From the NCBI RefSeq assembly GCF_001663175.1, contig NZ_CP016033.1:1674001-1738000 (forward strand): a stretch of 64,000 bases of DNA. Reading direction: 5' to 3'. Below, one piece after another: positions 25,792 through 34,261 of this stretch. The notes below the pieces were generated by a model, which had not been told where the DNA came from, did no database searches, and saw only the letters and a program-made list of their open reading frames with translations. The DNA is from Erythrobacter neustonensis. Lineage in GTDB: Bacteria; Pseudomonadota; Alphaproteobacteria; Sphingomonadales; Sphingomonadaceae. Positions within the stretch are counted from its first letter, which is position 1. Each line of letters starts with the position of its first letter. A program made the position numbers and the translations under genes.

Positions 25792-27219
25792 TCACGTCAG
25801 CGTTGCGATTGTCCACACCACCGCCACGATCAACGCGATCCCCGCCACATCGAGCAGCGCACCCGCCTTGACCATCGCGCCGATCCGGATGCGCCCGGTC
25901 GCCCATGCGATCGCATTGGGGCCGGTGCCTGCAGGCAGCATGAAGCCCCAGCTTGCCGCGAGCGCCGCGGGCAGCGCCAGCAGCACCGGGTCCGCCCCCA
26001 GCGCCACCACCAGCGCCGCGACGACGGGCACGATGCCCGTGGCGGTCGCGACATTGCTGGCAAATTCGGTGACCACGATCACCAGCGCCACCACCGCAAG
26101 CGCGACGAGCACCAGCGGCCAGTCGGCGAGCGGCAGCAGCGCCTGCCCCGTCCACGCCGCCAGCCCCGAGGCCTGCATCCCCGCCGCGAGCGCAAGGCCG
26201 CCGCCGAACATGAAGATCACGCTCCACGGCGCGCGGTCGGCCTCCTGCCAGATCAGCAGCGGTCGCCCCGTGCCGTCGGGCACCAGGAACAGCGCCAGCG
26301 ACGCGATCACCGCGATCGTTCCGTCGGTCCACGATCCGGCGGGTAGCAGCGGCGCGACGAGGGGCTGCGTCACCCACGCGAGGAAGGTCAGCGCGAACAG
26401 CGGTACCAGCCGCTTTTCGGGCGCGGACCAGCGCGCGTGGGTCGCAATCGCGGCGCGCGCGGCGTCGATGTCGAAGGGGTGCGCGGCAACGTTCTGCACC
26501 CGCGCGACGATCCACGCGGCGAGCGGGATGCTGAAAGCCACCAGCGGGACGCCGTAAAGCGACCACTGCACAAAGGTGATCCGCACGCCGGCGATCGTGT
26601 CGAGCAGCCCCACCGCAATCGCATTGGTGGGCGAGCCGACGATCGTGCCCAGCCCGCCGATGCTCGCGGCAAAGGCGATCCCCATCGGCAGCGCCCCATA
26701 AATACCGTCCTGCCGAAATCCCTCGCCATCGGAGCGGTCGCCGCCGCCGCCGCCATCGAGCACCGCGAGCGCCATCGGCATCATGATCAGCGCGGTCGAG
26801 GTGTTGGAGATGAACATCGACAATAGCGCCGCGGCAATCATGAAGCCGAGCAGCAGCCGCACCGGCCCGCCCGACGTCCCCACCATGCGCAGGATGGCGA
26901 GGCTCAACCGGCGGTGCAACCCGGTGCGCTCGATCGCGAGCGCGATGAACGCGCCGCCCAGCAGCAGGAACAGGATCGGCGAATAATAGGTCGCAGCCGT
27001 CGCCTCGGCGGTGGCAACGCCCACCAGCGGCAGCACCACGAAGGGCAGCAGCGCGGTCACGGCAAGCGGCACCGCCTCGGTCATCCACCACGCCGCCATC
27101 CACACGGTCAGCCCCGCAACCGCCCATGCGCCCCACGCCATCCCGGCAGGCGGCGCGGCGATCAGCGTCGCGGCAAAGACAAGCGGCCCCAAGGCAAGCC
27201 CGATCCGGCGCGGTGTCAT
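25792..27219 (-). CDS. DASS-family (SLC13) anion/dicarboxylate transporter
   Basis: A 475-residue inner-membrane protein with about eleven membrane segments. The two SNT signatures of the divalent-anion:sodium symporter family are visible as FISNTSTALIMMPMA (about 137-151) and TEFASNVATATGIVPV (about 385-400), plus GSPTNAIAVG. Family members import succinate, citrate or other dicarboxylates, sulfate in some branches, with sodium. The substrate is not determinable here. The gene stands alone between the PLP-enzyme leader and infC. It starts at ATG 27219; the long overlapping frame on the same strand is not coding-like. Confidence 0.88.
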   Translation of the reverse strand: MTPRRIGLALGPLVFAATLIAAPPAGMAWGAWAVAGLTVWMAAWWMTEAVPLAVTALLPFVVLPLVGVATAEATAATYYSPILFLLLGGAFIALAIERTGLHRRLSLAILRMVGTSGGPVRLLLGFMIAAALLSMFISNTSTALIMMPMALAVLDGGGGGDRSDGEGFRQDGIYGALPMGIAFAASIGGLGTIVGSPTNAIAVGLLDTIAGVRITFVQWSLYGVPLVAFSIPLAAWIVARVQNVAAHPFDIDAARAAIATHARWSAPEKRLVPLFALTFLAWVTQPLVAPLLPAGSWTDGTIAVIASLALFLVPDGTGRPLLIWQEADRAPWSVIFMFGGGLALAAGMQASGLAAWTGQALLPLADWPLVLVALAVVALVIVVTEFASNVATATGIVPVVAALVVALGADPVLLALPAALAASWGFMLPAGTGPNAIAWATGRIRIGAMVKAGALLDVAGIALIVAVVWTIATLT

Positions 27220-27481
27220 GTCTGGCGGTGTTCCCCTCCGGCGCGCTGTTCGGGCGCCTTGTTCTTCGCAAAGGGCCTATCAGCCGCAGCCGCCACGGCG
27301 CAAGAGCGCGGGGCGCACGAAGGGGGGATGCAATCCGGACGGAGGCCGGGGCGGGGACCAACATAGCCGCCCGTCCGGATCGCAAGCGCGGTTATAGCGG
27401 ACCTGCGCGCCGATGTGTCGCCCGCCATCGGACGGTGTAACGCGCTGATCCGGCCCACATGTCGTTCGTCGCGACCAAAGC

Positions 27482-27517
27482 AAAAGGGCGAAGCTGCGCA
27501 TCCGCGGCTCCGCCCTT
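27482..27517 (-). terminator. Terminator after infC
   Basis: On the minus strand AAGGGCG (27517-27511) pairs with CGCCCTT (27490-27484), with AGC/GCT extending the stem across a one-base bulge on each side, and the hairpin is followed by TTTT. It lies about 27 bases after the infC stop and fits a rho-independent terminator. The rest of the 27220-27543 gap shows no other feature I can support. Confidence 0.7.
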
Positions 27518-27543
27518 CGGGTATGTCTGCCGGGCCGTGCCGC

Positions 27544-28086
27544 TTACTTGGGCGACAGCACCATCAGCATCTGGCGGCCTTCGAGCCGCGGGAAGGCTTC
27601 GACCTTGGCATATTCGGCCACGTCGTCCTGCACCTTCTTGAGCAGGTCCATGCCGAGATGCTGGTGCGCCATTTCGCGTCCGCGGAAGCGCAGCGTGATC
27701 TTGACCTTGTCGCCGTTGCCGATGAACTTGGCGACGTTGCGCATCTTCACGTCATAATCATGCGTGTCGATGTTGGGCCGCATCTTCACTTCCTTGATGT
27801 CCTGGGTCTTCTGCGTCTTGCGCGCCAGATTGGCCTTCTTCTGCGCTTCAAAGCGGAATTTTCCGACATCGAGATATTTGCACACCGGCGGGTCCGCACT
27901 CGGGGACACTTCGACGAGGTTCAGGCCCTTCTCGTTGGCCTGCTCGATCGCTTCGCGGGTGAACATCACGCCGAGGTTCTCGCCTTCATCGTCGATGACG
28001 CGGACCTTGGGGACGTTGATCATGTTATCAAATCGAGGGCCGCTTTTTACAGGCGGGGCCAACGAGCGCCGGGGTGGACGTGATAT
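27544..28086 (-). CDS. infC: Translation initiation factor IF-3 with apparent ATA start
   Basis: A 180-residue IF-3. The N-terminal domain has [25 protein letters not shown] and [21 protein letters not shown], the C-terminal domain has [20 protein letters not shown] and [14 protein letters not shown]-3 binds the 30S subunit and checks initiator tRNA and start codons. AGGAG lies at 28099-28095, eight bases before ATA (28086-28084), which would begin [21 protein letters not shown], the expected N terminus. The next ATG (28022) would remove the conserved first 21 residues and lacks a ribosome site. E. coli infC starts at AUU for autoregulation, so ATA here is plausible but inferred. Confidence 0.93.
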   Translation of the reverse strand: MSRPPRRSLAPPVKSGPRFDNMINVPKVRVIDDEGENLGVMFTREAIEQANEKGLNLVEVSPSADPPVCKYLDVGKFRFEAQKKANLARKTQKTQDIKEVKMRPNIDTHDYDVKMRNVAKFIGNGDKVKITLRFRGREMAHQHLGMDLLKKVQDDVAEYAKVEAFPRLEGRQMLMVLSPK

Positions 28087-28093
28087 AGGGTAT

Positions 28094-28099
28094 TCTCCT
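28094..28099 (-). promoter_or_regulatory. Ribosome binding site that places the infC start at ATA
   Basis: AGGAGA on the minus strand is the only strong Shine-Dalgarno sequence before the conserved IF-3 N terminus. It is eight bases from ATA and 73 bases from the first in-frame ATG, so it decides the start. Confidence 0.65.
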
Positions 28100-28352
28100 G
28101 TGGTGGCTTCGTGTTGGCGGCTATGTAGTGCGAAACGGAGCGAAGCGCTAGGTGGAGTCTTTAAAGGGCGCAGTTTGGCCGGAGCACCGGGATTCTTACT
28201 GGGGTCCACCTATCCAATATGAATTGTGCATGTCGGTTCAACGATTTCAAGGAACTAACAGCGTGTTCATCGGTTAGGCAACGAGGGTGACGAAAGGGAT
28301 TTCCGCCACCCCGCCAAGCCAGCTTGGAGCTGACAGCCTTGGGGGAAGCGAT

Positions 28353-29066
28353 ATGAGTTTTTTCCACGCCGCGGGCCGCAAGAATCATCAGAAGACTTCG
28401 TCGGCATCGAAGCTGTGTCCAGAAACGGCGGGGGTCATACCCACTGCAAGTAACCGCCTCGGCCTTGGGGCCAATGATGGTATTGCCGACGATTTCATCA
28501 CGCTCGCCGAAAATTGGCAGGGTCCCGACGGAGAGCCGATACTTCCAAAACAATCGTCCATTCCGCCCGATCTTGCGCTCGATGCACTTACGGGCCAGAT
28601 CTCCGCCGGACAGATGCGGCAATTGGGATTGACGCTGTTAAAGCTCGCAGACGCAATAGGCGACAACCGGGGTGCCGGCGAACTTCATTCGAGCTCTAAT
28701 TGGCTAACCAAAGAGGGCAGGATCGAGCGGGATTCGCTGCGGTTGGCGCAGGTGGCAGCAGCGATGAGAGCGACCGCGCATCGACGCAGACGCCATCTGG
28801 CGGCTGAATGGTTTGGCGAACCGGCCTGGGAGATGCTGCTTGAATTGTTCATCCAGTTCGCTGGCGGAGCGCGAGTATCCACCAAAAGCCTCGCAATCGC
28901 CTCGGGCGCGCCCGATACCACCGCCTTGCGGATAATGGACCGGCTAGAGGCCGCATCATTGATCGAGCGCGAACCTTCGCAGACAGACAAGCGTGTGACA
29001 CTGGTGAGCCTGACGCGCGAGGGCGTGATCGCGGTGGGCTCCGCGCTGATGGACGCCGAGGTCTAG
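28353..29066 (+). CDS. MarR-like winged-helix regulator with long N-terminal region
   Basis: A 237-residue protein. The C-terminal third (about 165-235) is a winged helix of MarR type: LLELFIQFAGGARVSTKSLAIASGAPDTTALRIMDRLEAASLIEREPSQTDKR in register with recognition helix and wing. Before it lies a helical region with AAAMRATAHRRRRHLAAEWFGEPAW. The first 100 residues are polar with no recognised domain. GGGGGA about seven bases before the ATG favours the start at MSFFHAAGRKN over an in-frame ATG 66 bases upstream. It stands alone; targets are unknown. Its last four bases (CTAG) are shared with the convergent phosphoesterase stop. Confidence 0.72.
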   Translation: MSFFHAAGRKNHQKTSSASKLCPETAGVIPTASNRLGLGANDGIADDFITLAENWQGPDGEPILPKQSSIPPDLALDALTGQISAGQMRQLGLTLLKLADAIGDNRGAGELHSSSNWLTKEGRIERDSLRLAQVAAAMRATAHRRRRHLAAEWFGEPAWEMLLELFIQFAGGARVSTKSLAIASGAPDTTALRIMDRLEAASLIEREPSQTDKRVTLVSLTREGVIAVGSALMDAEV

Positions 29067-29770
29067 GCCGCCGCCTGCCACAGCGGAAAGCGCGCGATGC
29101 GCCCAGCGGCGGGCATGAGCGCCTCGATCCGGCGCGCAGGTTGCAGCGCGCCGAGGATTTCGGGATGGCCTGCATCGAGCCCGCCGGTCAGCGTGCCGAA
29201 CGCGGGGAGGATCATCCGCTCCGCCCCGCTGGCGCTGCGGCCCATCACTGCACAGGGCCGTGCGATGTGGCGATTGCGCACGTTGACGCGCAGCTTGGGG
29301 TGAAAGTGCCCCGACATTTCGGGCGCGGTCTCGCCGCGGCGCGCTTCGTGGCGCAGGATCACCCCGCCTACTTCAAGCTCGGGCACGATCGTCCCGCCGA
29401 AACCCTTGGGCAGCGCCTCGTCGTGGTTGCCGGTGATCCACACCCAGTCGAGCGAACGGGTGAGCGCTTCGAGCATCCCGGTGCAATGCGCATCCAGCCT
29501 GTGCGCGCCCGCATCATCATGGAAATTGTCGCCCAGCGTGATGATGCGCCGCGCGCCCGTTGCCTTGACTGCCTGTGCCAGCCGCTCGAGCGTGTCGCGG
29601 CTGTCATAGGGCGGCAGCATCGACCCGCGCTGCGCAAACCAGCTGGCTTTCTCAAGATGCAGATCGGCAACCAGCAGCGCGCGTTCGGCCGGCCAGTAGA
29701 GCGCGCGCGCGGGGCCAAGCGCCATTTCGTGCCCGGCAAAGGCGAAAGATGCGAACATAGCGGGAACCAT
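29063..29770 (-). CDS. pdeM: Ligase-associated metallophosphoesterase, PdeM-like
   Basis: A 235-residue calcineurin-like phosphoesterase. Metal-binding motifs are DLHLEK (about 35-40), GDNFHDD (about 82-88), GNHDEA (about 118-123) and GHFHPK (about 158-163). The size and motif spellings match the ligase-associated DNA damage-response endonuclease PdeM, which usually neighbours a DNA ligase and a Lhr-type helicase; those partners are not here, so the exact family is probable rather than certain. AGGGA lies six bases before the ATG at 29770; ATG 29758 is an alternative. It is divergent from hemF. Confidence 0.8.
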   Translation of the reverse strand: MVPAMFASFAFAGHEMALGPARALYWPAERALLVADLHLEKASWFAQRGSMLPPYDSRDTLERLAQAVKATGARRIITLGDNFHDDAGAHRLDAHCTGMLEALTRSLDWVWITGNHDEALPKGFGGTIVPELEVGGVILRHEARRGETAPEMSGHFHPKLRVNVRNRHIARPCAVMGRSASGAERMILPAFGTLTGGLDAGHPEILGALQPARRIEALMPAAGRIARFPLWQAAA

Positions 29771-29884
29771 GCCGGTTCCCTGCCGCCAAACCGGGCGCTT
29801 GGCAACCATCTTGAAATGCCGGGCCCATCTTGTGCGGGGCGCCCCAGGCCCTATGGTGCGCGCCAATCTGACGGATGGGGATGT

Positions 29885-30742
29885 ATGACCGACTGGACAC
29901 CTTACACGATGCGCGCGCGCGCGTGGTTCGAAGACCTGCGCAACCAGATCTGCGCCGAATTCGAGGCGATCGAGCGCGAGGCGGGTTCGGATGCGGCGTT
30001 CCGGTACACCCAATGGAACCGTGAAGAAGAGGGCAATCCCGATCCCGGCGGCGGCACGCAGGGGTTGATGAAGGGCAAGGTGTTCGAAAAGGTCGGGGTC
30101 AATATCTCCACCGTGCGCGGCAGCTTCGCCAAGGAATTTGCAGGCTCGATCAACGGGGCGAGCGCGGAGGCACCGGGCTTTGTCGCCACCGGGATCAGCC
30201 TCGTCGCGCACATGACCAACCCACATGTGCCCGCGGTCCACATGAACACGCGCTTCCTCACCACCACCAAGGCGTGGTTCGGCGGCGGGGCGGACCTGAA
30301 CCCGCCGCTGCCCTATGCCGAGGACACGCACGCCTTCCATAACGCGATGCGCGCGGCCTGCGATCCGCACGGCGCAGATTATTACGACCGCTATTCGAAG
30401 TGGGCGGAGGAATATTTCTACATCCCGCACCGCAAGGTTGGGCGCGGGGTGGGGGGGCTGTTCTGCGACCATCTGGAATGCACCGACGATGCCAGCTGGG
30501 AAGCGAACTTCGCCTTCATTCAGGACATCGGCAGGCAGTTCCTCGCATCCTTCCCGGCGATCGTGAGGAAGCGGATGCACACGCCCTTCGATGCCGCCGA
30601 CGAGGCGCAGATGTTCGAATACCGCGGCCGCTATGCCGAGTTCAACCTCGTCTATGACCGCGGCACGATCTTTGGGCTGAAGACCGGCGGCAATATCGAC
30701 GCGATTTTGATGAGCCTGCCGCCCAGAGCCACCTGGTCATAA
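29885..30742 (+). CDS. hemF: Aerobic coproporphyrinogen III oxidase
   Basis: A 285-residue cytoplasmic enzyme that makes protoporphyrinogen IX from coproporphyrinogen III using O2 in heme (and possibly bacteriochlorophyll) synthesis. Family sequence includes FEKVGVNISTVRGSF, PAVHMNTRFLTTTKAWFGGGADLNPP, HRKVGRGVGGLFCDHLE and EFNLVYDRGTIFGLKTGGNIDAILMSLPP. The length fits HemF. The ATG lies 114 bp from the divergent pdeM start. An oxygen-dependent enzyme fits an aerobic organism. Confidence 0.97.
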   Translation: MTDWTPYTMRARAWFEDLRNQICAEFEAIEREAGSDAAFRYTQWNREEEGNPDPGGGTQGLMKGKVFEKVGVNISTVRGSFAKEFAGSINGASAEAPGFVATGISLVAHMTNPHVPAVHMNTRFLTTTKAWFGGGADLNPPLPYAEDTHAFHNAMRAACDPHGADYYDRYSKWAEEYFYIPHRKVGRGVGGLFCDHLECTDDASWEANFAFIQDIGRQFLASFPAIVRKRMHTPFDAADEAQMFEYRGRYAEFNLVYDRGTIFGLKTGGNIDAILMSLPPRATWS

Positions 30743-30767
30743 GCGCGCCACCTGGTCGCGAGCCGGT

Positions 30768-31676
30768 TCAGGGGGCGGCGGTGTCGGGGAGCGGGGCATA
30801 GACCCGCACCCAGTCGACATACATCGCCACCTTGCCCGCCTTGATCTGGTCGACCGTCGCCTGCGGCACGCCGTTGTATGGCTTGGCGATGCCGCCGGTC
30901 TTGAACGGATAGGCCCCGCCCAGCGCGAAATTGAGGATCAGGTGCTTGGGATTGTCGAAGCGCCAATTGCCGTAATTCTCGACCATCGGCCGGGTGACGC
31001 GGTAGGTCAGCCGCCCGTCGACTTCGAACAGCAGCGCGTCCCTGGTCCATTCGACCGCATAGGTGTGCCAATCGGTCGCATCGGTGCCGGGGTCGAAGGT
31101 GAACTTGTTCACCAGCGGGGTTTCGCCCGAATAGCCCGGCCCGTGGAGCGCGACCCCGATCCAGTCCTTTTCGCCGACATATTCCATGATGTCGATCTCG
31201 CCCGTGTCGGGCCACGCGCCGCCGCCCAGCATCCAGAACGCGGGCCACACCCCTTCGGCATCGGGCATTTTGATCCGCGCCTCGATCCGGCCATAGGTGA
31301 ATTCGGCCTTGCCCGCAGAATGGATTCGGCCCGCGATGAAATCGGCCTTGCGGTCCTTGCGGGTATCGACCCCGGGGCGATAGACCGGGCGCAGCACCAG
31401 CGCGCCGTCCTCGGCGCCGTCGACGCGGGCGAACTGGATCGTGTCGGGGCTGTCGACGTAGGCCTGCTGTTCGTTGTTCACCCAGAAATCCATGCCGACC
31501 ACATTCCACTTGGCCCGGTCGAGCACGCCGCCGTCGAATTCGTCGGCAAAGACGACCGCGCGCTCGGGTGGGAGAGGGGGCGCCGCTGATTGCGGGGCGG
31601 GGGGCTGGGCCGAGGCACAGCCACCGGCAAGCAGCAAGGCGGCGGCAATCGCGGGGCGGGTGATCGCAAGGCGCAT
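30768..31676 (-). CDS. Glycoside hydrolase family 16 lipoprotein
   Basis: A 302-residue exported beta-glucanase-type enzyme. The signal ends with the lipobox LAGGC (Cys20), so it is probably a lipoprotein. The catalytic motif EIDIMEYVG (nucleophile and acid/base Glu) is central, preceded by GRIEARIKMPDAEGVWPAFWML and followed by DWHTYAVEWTRDALLFEVDG. GH16 members cut laminarin, lichenan, agarose or carrageenan; laminarin is a reasonable guess for a marine alphaproteobacterium, but not shown. AGAGGGA stands eight bases before the ATG, so the 135-base-longer frame is rejected. It converges with hemF. Confidence 0.9.
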   Translation of the reverse strand: MRLAITRPAIAAALLLAGGCASAQPPAPQSAAPPLPPERAVVFADEFDGGVLDRAKWNVVGMDFWVNNEQQAYVDSPDTIQFARVDGAEDGALVLRPVYRPGVDTRKDRKADFIAGRIHSAGKAEFTYGRIEARIKMPDAEGVWPAFWMLGGGAWPDTGEIDIMEYVGEKDWIGVALHGPGYSGETPLVNKFTFDPGTDATDWHTYAVEWTRDALLFEVDGRLTYRVTRPMVENYGNWRFDNPKHLILNFALGGAYPFKTGGIAKPYNGVPQATVDQIKAGKVAMYVDWVRVYAPLPDTAAP

Positions 31677-31809
31677 GGTCAAAATCCCTCTCGGCAGTTT
31701 TGAGAACGTTAGCAGAGTGTGACGGTCACGCCAGCCCGGCGCTGCCGAAACGTGCCGCAGGTGCAGATGCCGCTTGCCCGCAGGCTGCCGGGGCCACATA
31801 TTCTCACCC

Positions 31810-33900
31810 ATGCTGCGCCAGTACGAACTTGTCGAAAAGGTCCTCGATTACGATCCGGATGCCGATGAGGCGATGCTCAACCGCGCCTATGTCTACACCG
31901 TCCAGAAGCACGGCACGCAAAAGCGCGCGAGCGGCGACCCCTATTTCAGCCACCCGGTCGAAGTCGCGGGGCTGATGACCGACCTGAAACTCGATCAGGC
32001 GACGATCATCACCGCGCTGCTGCACGACACGGTCGAGGATACGCTCGCCACGATCGACGATATCGAGGCCCATTTCGGCCCCGAGGTGGCGCGACTGGTC
32101 GACGGGGTCACCAAGCTGTCCAAGATCGAGGCCATGCCCGAGAACGAGCGGGCGGCCGAAAACCTGCGCAAGTTCCTGCTCGCGATGTCGGAAGATATCC
32201 GCGTGCTGCTGGTCAAGCTTGCCGACCGGCTGCACAACATGCGCACGCTCCACTTCATCAAGAAGCCCGAAAAGCGGCTGCGGATCGCGCGCGAGACGAT
32301 GGATATCTACGCCCCGCTGGCAGAGCGCGTGGGCATGTATGAATACATGCACGAGATGCAGGCGCTGGCCTTCCGCGAGCTCGAACCCGAAGCCCACGCC
32401 ACGATCACCGCGCGGCTGGAACAATTGCGCTCGCAGGATGGCGGGCAGGTCGACGACATCGCGCTGAAGATCAAGCAGCGGCTGGCCGAAGCGGGCCTCA
32501 AGGTCGAGGTCTACGGCCGCGAAAAGCACCCCTATTCGATCTGGCACAAGATGTCCGAACGCCATGTCAGCTTCGAACAGGTGACCGACATCATGGCCTT
32601 CCGCGTGATCGCAGAGACCGAGGAGGACTGCTACCGCGCGCTCGGCATCCTCCACACCACCTGGCAGTTCCTGCAAGGCAAGTTCAAGGATTACATCTCC
32701 ACGCCCAAATCGAACGGCTATCGTTCCTTGCACACCGCGCTGTTGTTCGAAAATTCGATGCGGGTCGAAGTGCAGGTGCGGACGCGTGAAATGCACCGCA
32801 CCAACGAATTCGGTCTCGCGGCGCACTGGGCCTACAAGCAGGGCGACAAGCCCGATGGCGAAGTAGGCTGGCTGCGCGATCTCATCGAAATCGTCGATGC
32901 CAGCCACGATGCCGAGGAACTGCTCGAACACACGCGCATGGCGATCTATCAGGATCGCATCTTCGCCTTCACCCCCAAGGGCGCGCTGTTCCAGTTGCCC
33001 AAGGGCGCGACTGCGGTCGATTTCGCCTTTGCGGTGCACACCAATCTGGGCCTCCAGACCGCGGGCGTGAAGATCAACGGGCGGCACATGCCGCTGCGCA
33101 CCCCGCTGGCGAACGGCGACGTGGTCGAGATCATCAAGAACCCGCACGCATCCCCGCTTCTCTCGTGGCTCGCCTTTGTCGTCACCGGCAAGGCGCGCGC
33201 GGCGATCCGCCGCGCGGTGCGGATGAAGGAACGCGACGAGGTTGCCGCGATCGGCGCCAAGCTGTTCGACGAGATCGCCGCGCGCGTTCCGGCCCGGATC
33301 GGCAAGAAAGCGATCCGCGAAGCGGCCGAGCGGCTCGGGATGGAGGAGCCCGACGACCTGATGTACGCGATCGGCGCAGCCAAGATCGACGACCGCGAGG
33401 TGATGGAAGCGCTCGTCCCCGGCTGCACCGCCGACCTTGCCGAGGACGAGCAGTGGGAGCGACGCGAACGCGCAATCTCGATCCGCGGCCTCACCCCCGG
33501 GGTCGCCTTCGAGCTTGCAACGTGCTGCCATCCGGTGCCGGGCGACCGCATCGTCGGCATCCGCCGCAAGGGCGAACCGGTGCTGGTGCACGCGATCGAC
33601 TGCCTCGAACTGGCCAGCGGGGTCGATACCGACTGGATCGATCTTGCCTGGGGCAAGCAGTCGAGCGGTGCGACGGGCAAGCTGTCGGTGACGATCTACG
33701 ACCGGCTGGGGACGCTCGCGGAAATGGCGGGGATCTTTGCGCAGAACAAGGCGAACATCATCACGCTGATGCAGGCGCATATCGACCCGCCCTTCGTCAC
33801 CTATGATGTCGAGGTCGAGGTCGAAAACGTCGCGCATTTGAACCGCATCGTCTCCGCGCTGCGCGCCAGCGACGCGGTGGCGCAGGCGGAACGGCAGTAG
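31810..33900 (+). CDS. Bifunctional (p)ppGpp synthetase/hydrolase
   Basis: A 696-residue RelA/SpoT homologue (Rsh). The N-terminal HD hydrolase domain has RASGDPYFSHPVEVAG and ALLHDTVEDTLATID and the catalytic EDIRVLLVKLADRLHNMRTL. The synthetase domain has YSIWHKM and YRSLHTALLF. A TGS domain (AFTPKGALFQLPKGATAVDFAF) and a C-terminal ACT/RIS region (SVTIYDRLGTLAEMAGIF) follow. Both catalytic domains look intact, so it should make and degrade (p)ppGpp; alphaproteobacteria usually have one such Rsh. It is the longest core gene here and is followed directly by a VOC gene. Confidence 0.95.
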   Translation: MLRQYELVEKVLDYDPDADEAMLNRAYVYTVQKHGTQKRASGDPYFSHPVEVAGLMTDLKLDQATIITALLHDTVEDTLATIDDIEAHFGPEVARLVDGVTKLSKIEAMPENERAAENLRKFLLAMSEDIRVLLVKLADRLHNMRTLHFIKKPEKRLRIARETMDIYAPLAERVGMYEYMHEMQALAFRELEPEAHATITARLEQLRSQDGGQVDDIALKIKQRLAEAGLKVEVYGREKHPYSIWHKMSERHVSFEQVTDIMAFRVIAETEEDCYRALGILHTTWQFLQGKFKDYISTPKSNGYRSLHTALLFENSMRVEVQVRTREMHRTNEFGLAAHWAYKQGDKPDGEVGWLRDLIEIVDASHDAEELLEHTRMAIYQDRIFAFTPKGALFQLPKGATAVDFAFAVHTNLGLQTAGVKINGRHMPLRTPLANGDVVEIIKNPHASPLLSWLAFVVTGKARAAIRRAVRMKERDEVAAIGAKLFDEIAARVPARIGKKAIREAAERLGMEEPDDLMYAIGAAKIDDREVMEALVPGCTADLAEDEQWERRERAISIRGLTPGVAFELATCCHPVPGDRIVGIRRKGEPVLVHAIDCLELASGVDTDWIDLAWGKQSSGATGKLSVTIYDRLGTLAEMAGIFAQNKANIITLMQAHIDPPFVTYDVEVEVENVAHLNRIVSALRASDAVAQAERQ

Positions 33901-33901
33901 C

Positions 33902-34261
33902 GTGGCGGTTGTCGGGCTCGATCATGTCCAGCTTGCCATTCCGGCAGGCGGGGAAGACCGCGCGCGCGAATTCTACGCCGGGCTGCTCGGGATGACCGAA
34001 GTGCCCAAGCCTTCCAACCTGTCGCCCAGTGGCTGCTGGTTCGCCGGTAAATCGGCGATGCTGCATATTGGTGTCGATCCCGATTTCCGTGCCGCTGCCA
34101 AGGCGCACCCGGCATTTCTGGTCGATGACCTTGCCAGTTTGCGCAGCCGGCTGGAAGCCGATGGCTATCCGATCCGCGAAGACAAGCCGGTCGAAGGCTA
34201 TGCCCGGTTCTTCACCCAAGACCCCTTCGGCAACCGGATCGAACTGATGGAGCGGCTCTAG
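33902..34261 (+). CDS. VOC (glyoxalase/bleomycin-resistance) family protein
   Basis: A 119-residue vicinal-oxygen-chelate fold protein: LDHVQLAIPAGGEDRAREFYAGLLG, GCWFAGKSAMLHIGV and FFTQDPFGNRIELMERL. Metal ligands may be His8, His55 and Glu115. Function is open; members include dioxygenases, isomerases and antibiotic-binding proteins. It starts at GTG one base after the rsh stop, so it is co-transcribed with rsh. Its TAG stop shares the CTAG tetranucleotide with the convergent cyclophilin-like gene. Confidence 0.85.
   Translation: MAVVGLDHVQLAIPAGGEDRAREFYAGLLGMTEVPKPSNLSPSGCWFAGKSAMLHIGVDPDFRAAAKAHPAFLVDDLASLRSRLEADGYPIREDKPVEGYARFFTQDPFGNRIELMERL

Noticed and set aside
31804..33837. 677-residue frame antisense to the RelA/SpoT homologue
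   Set aside because: It is an antisense shadow of a gene with intact HD, synthetase, TGS and ACT domains.
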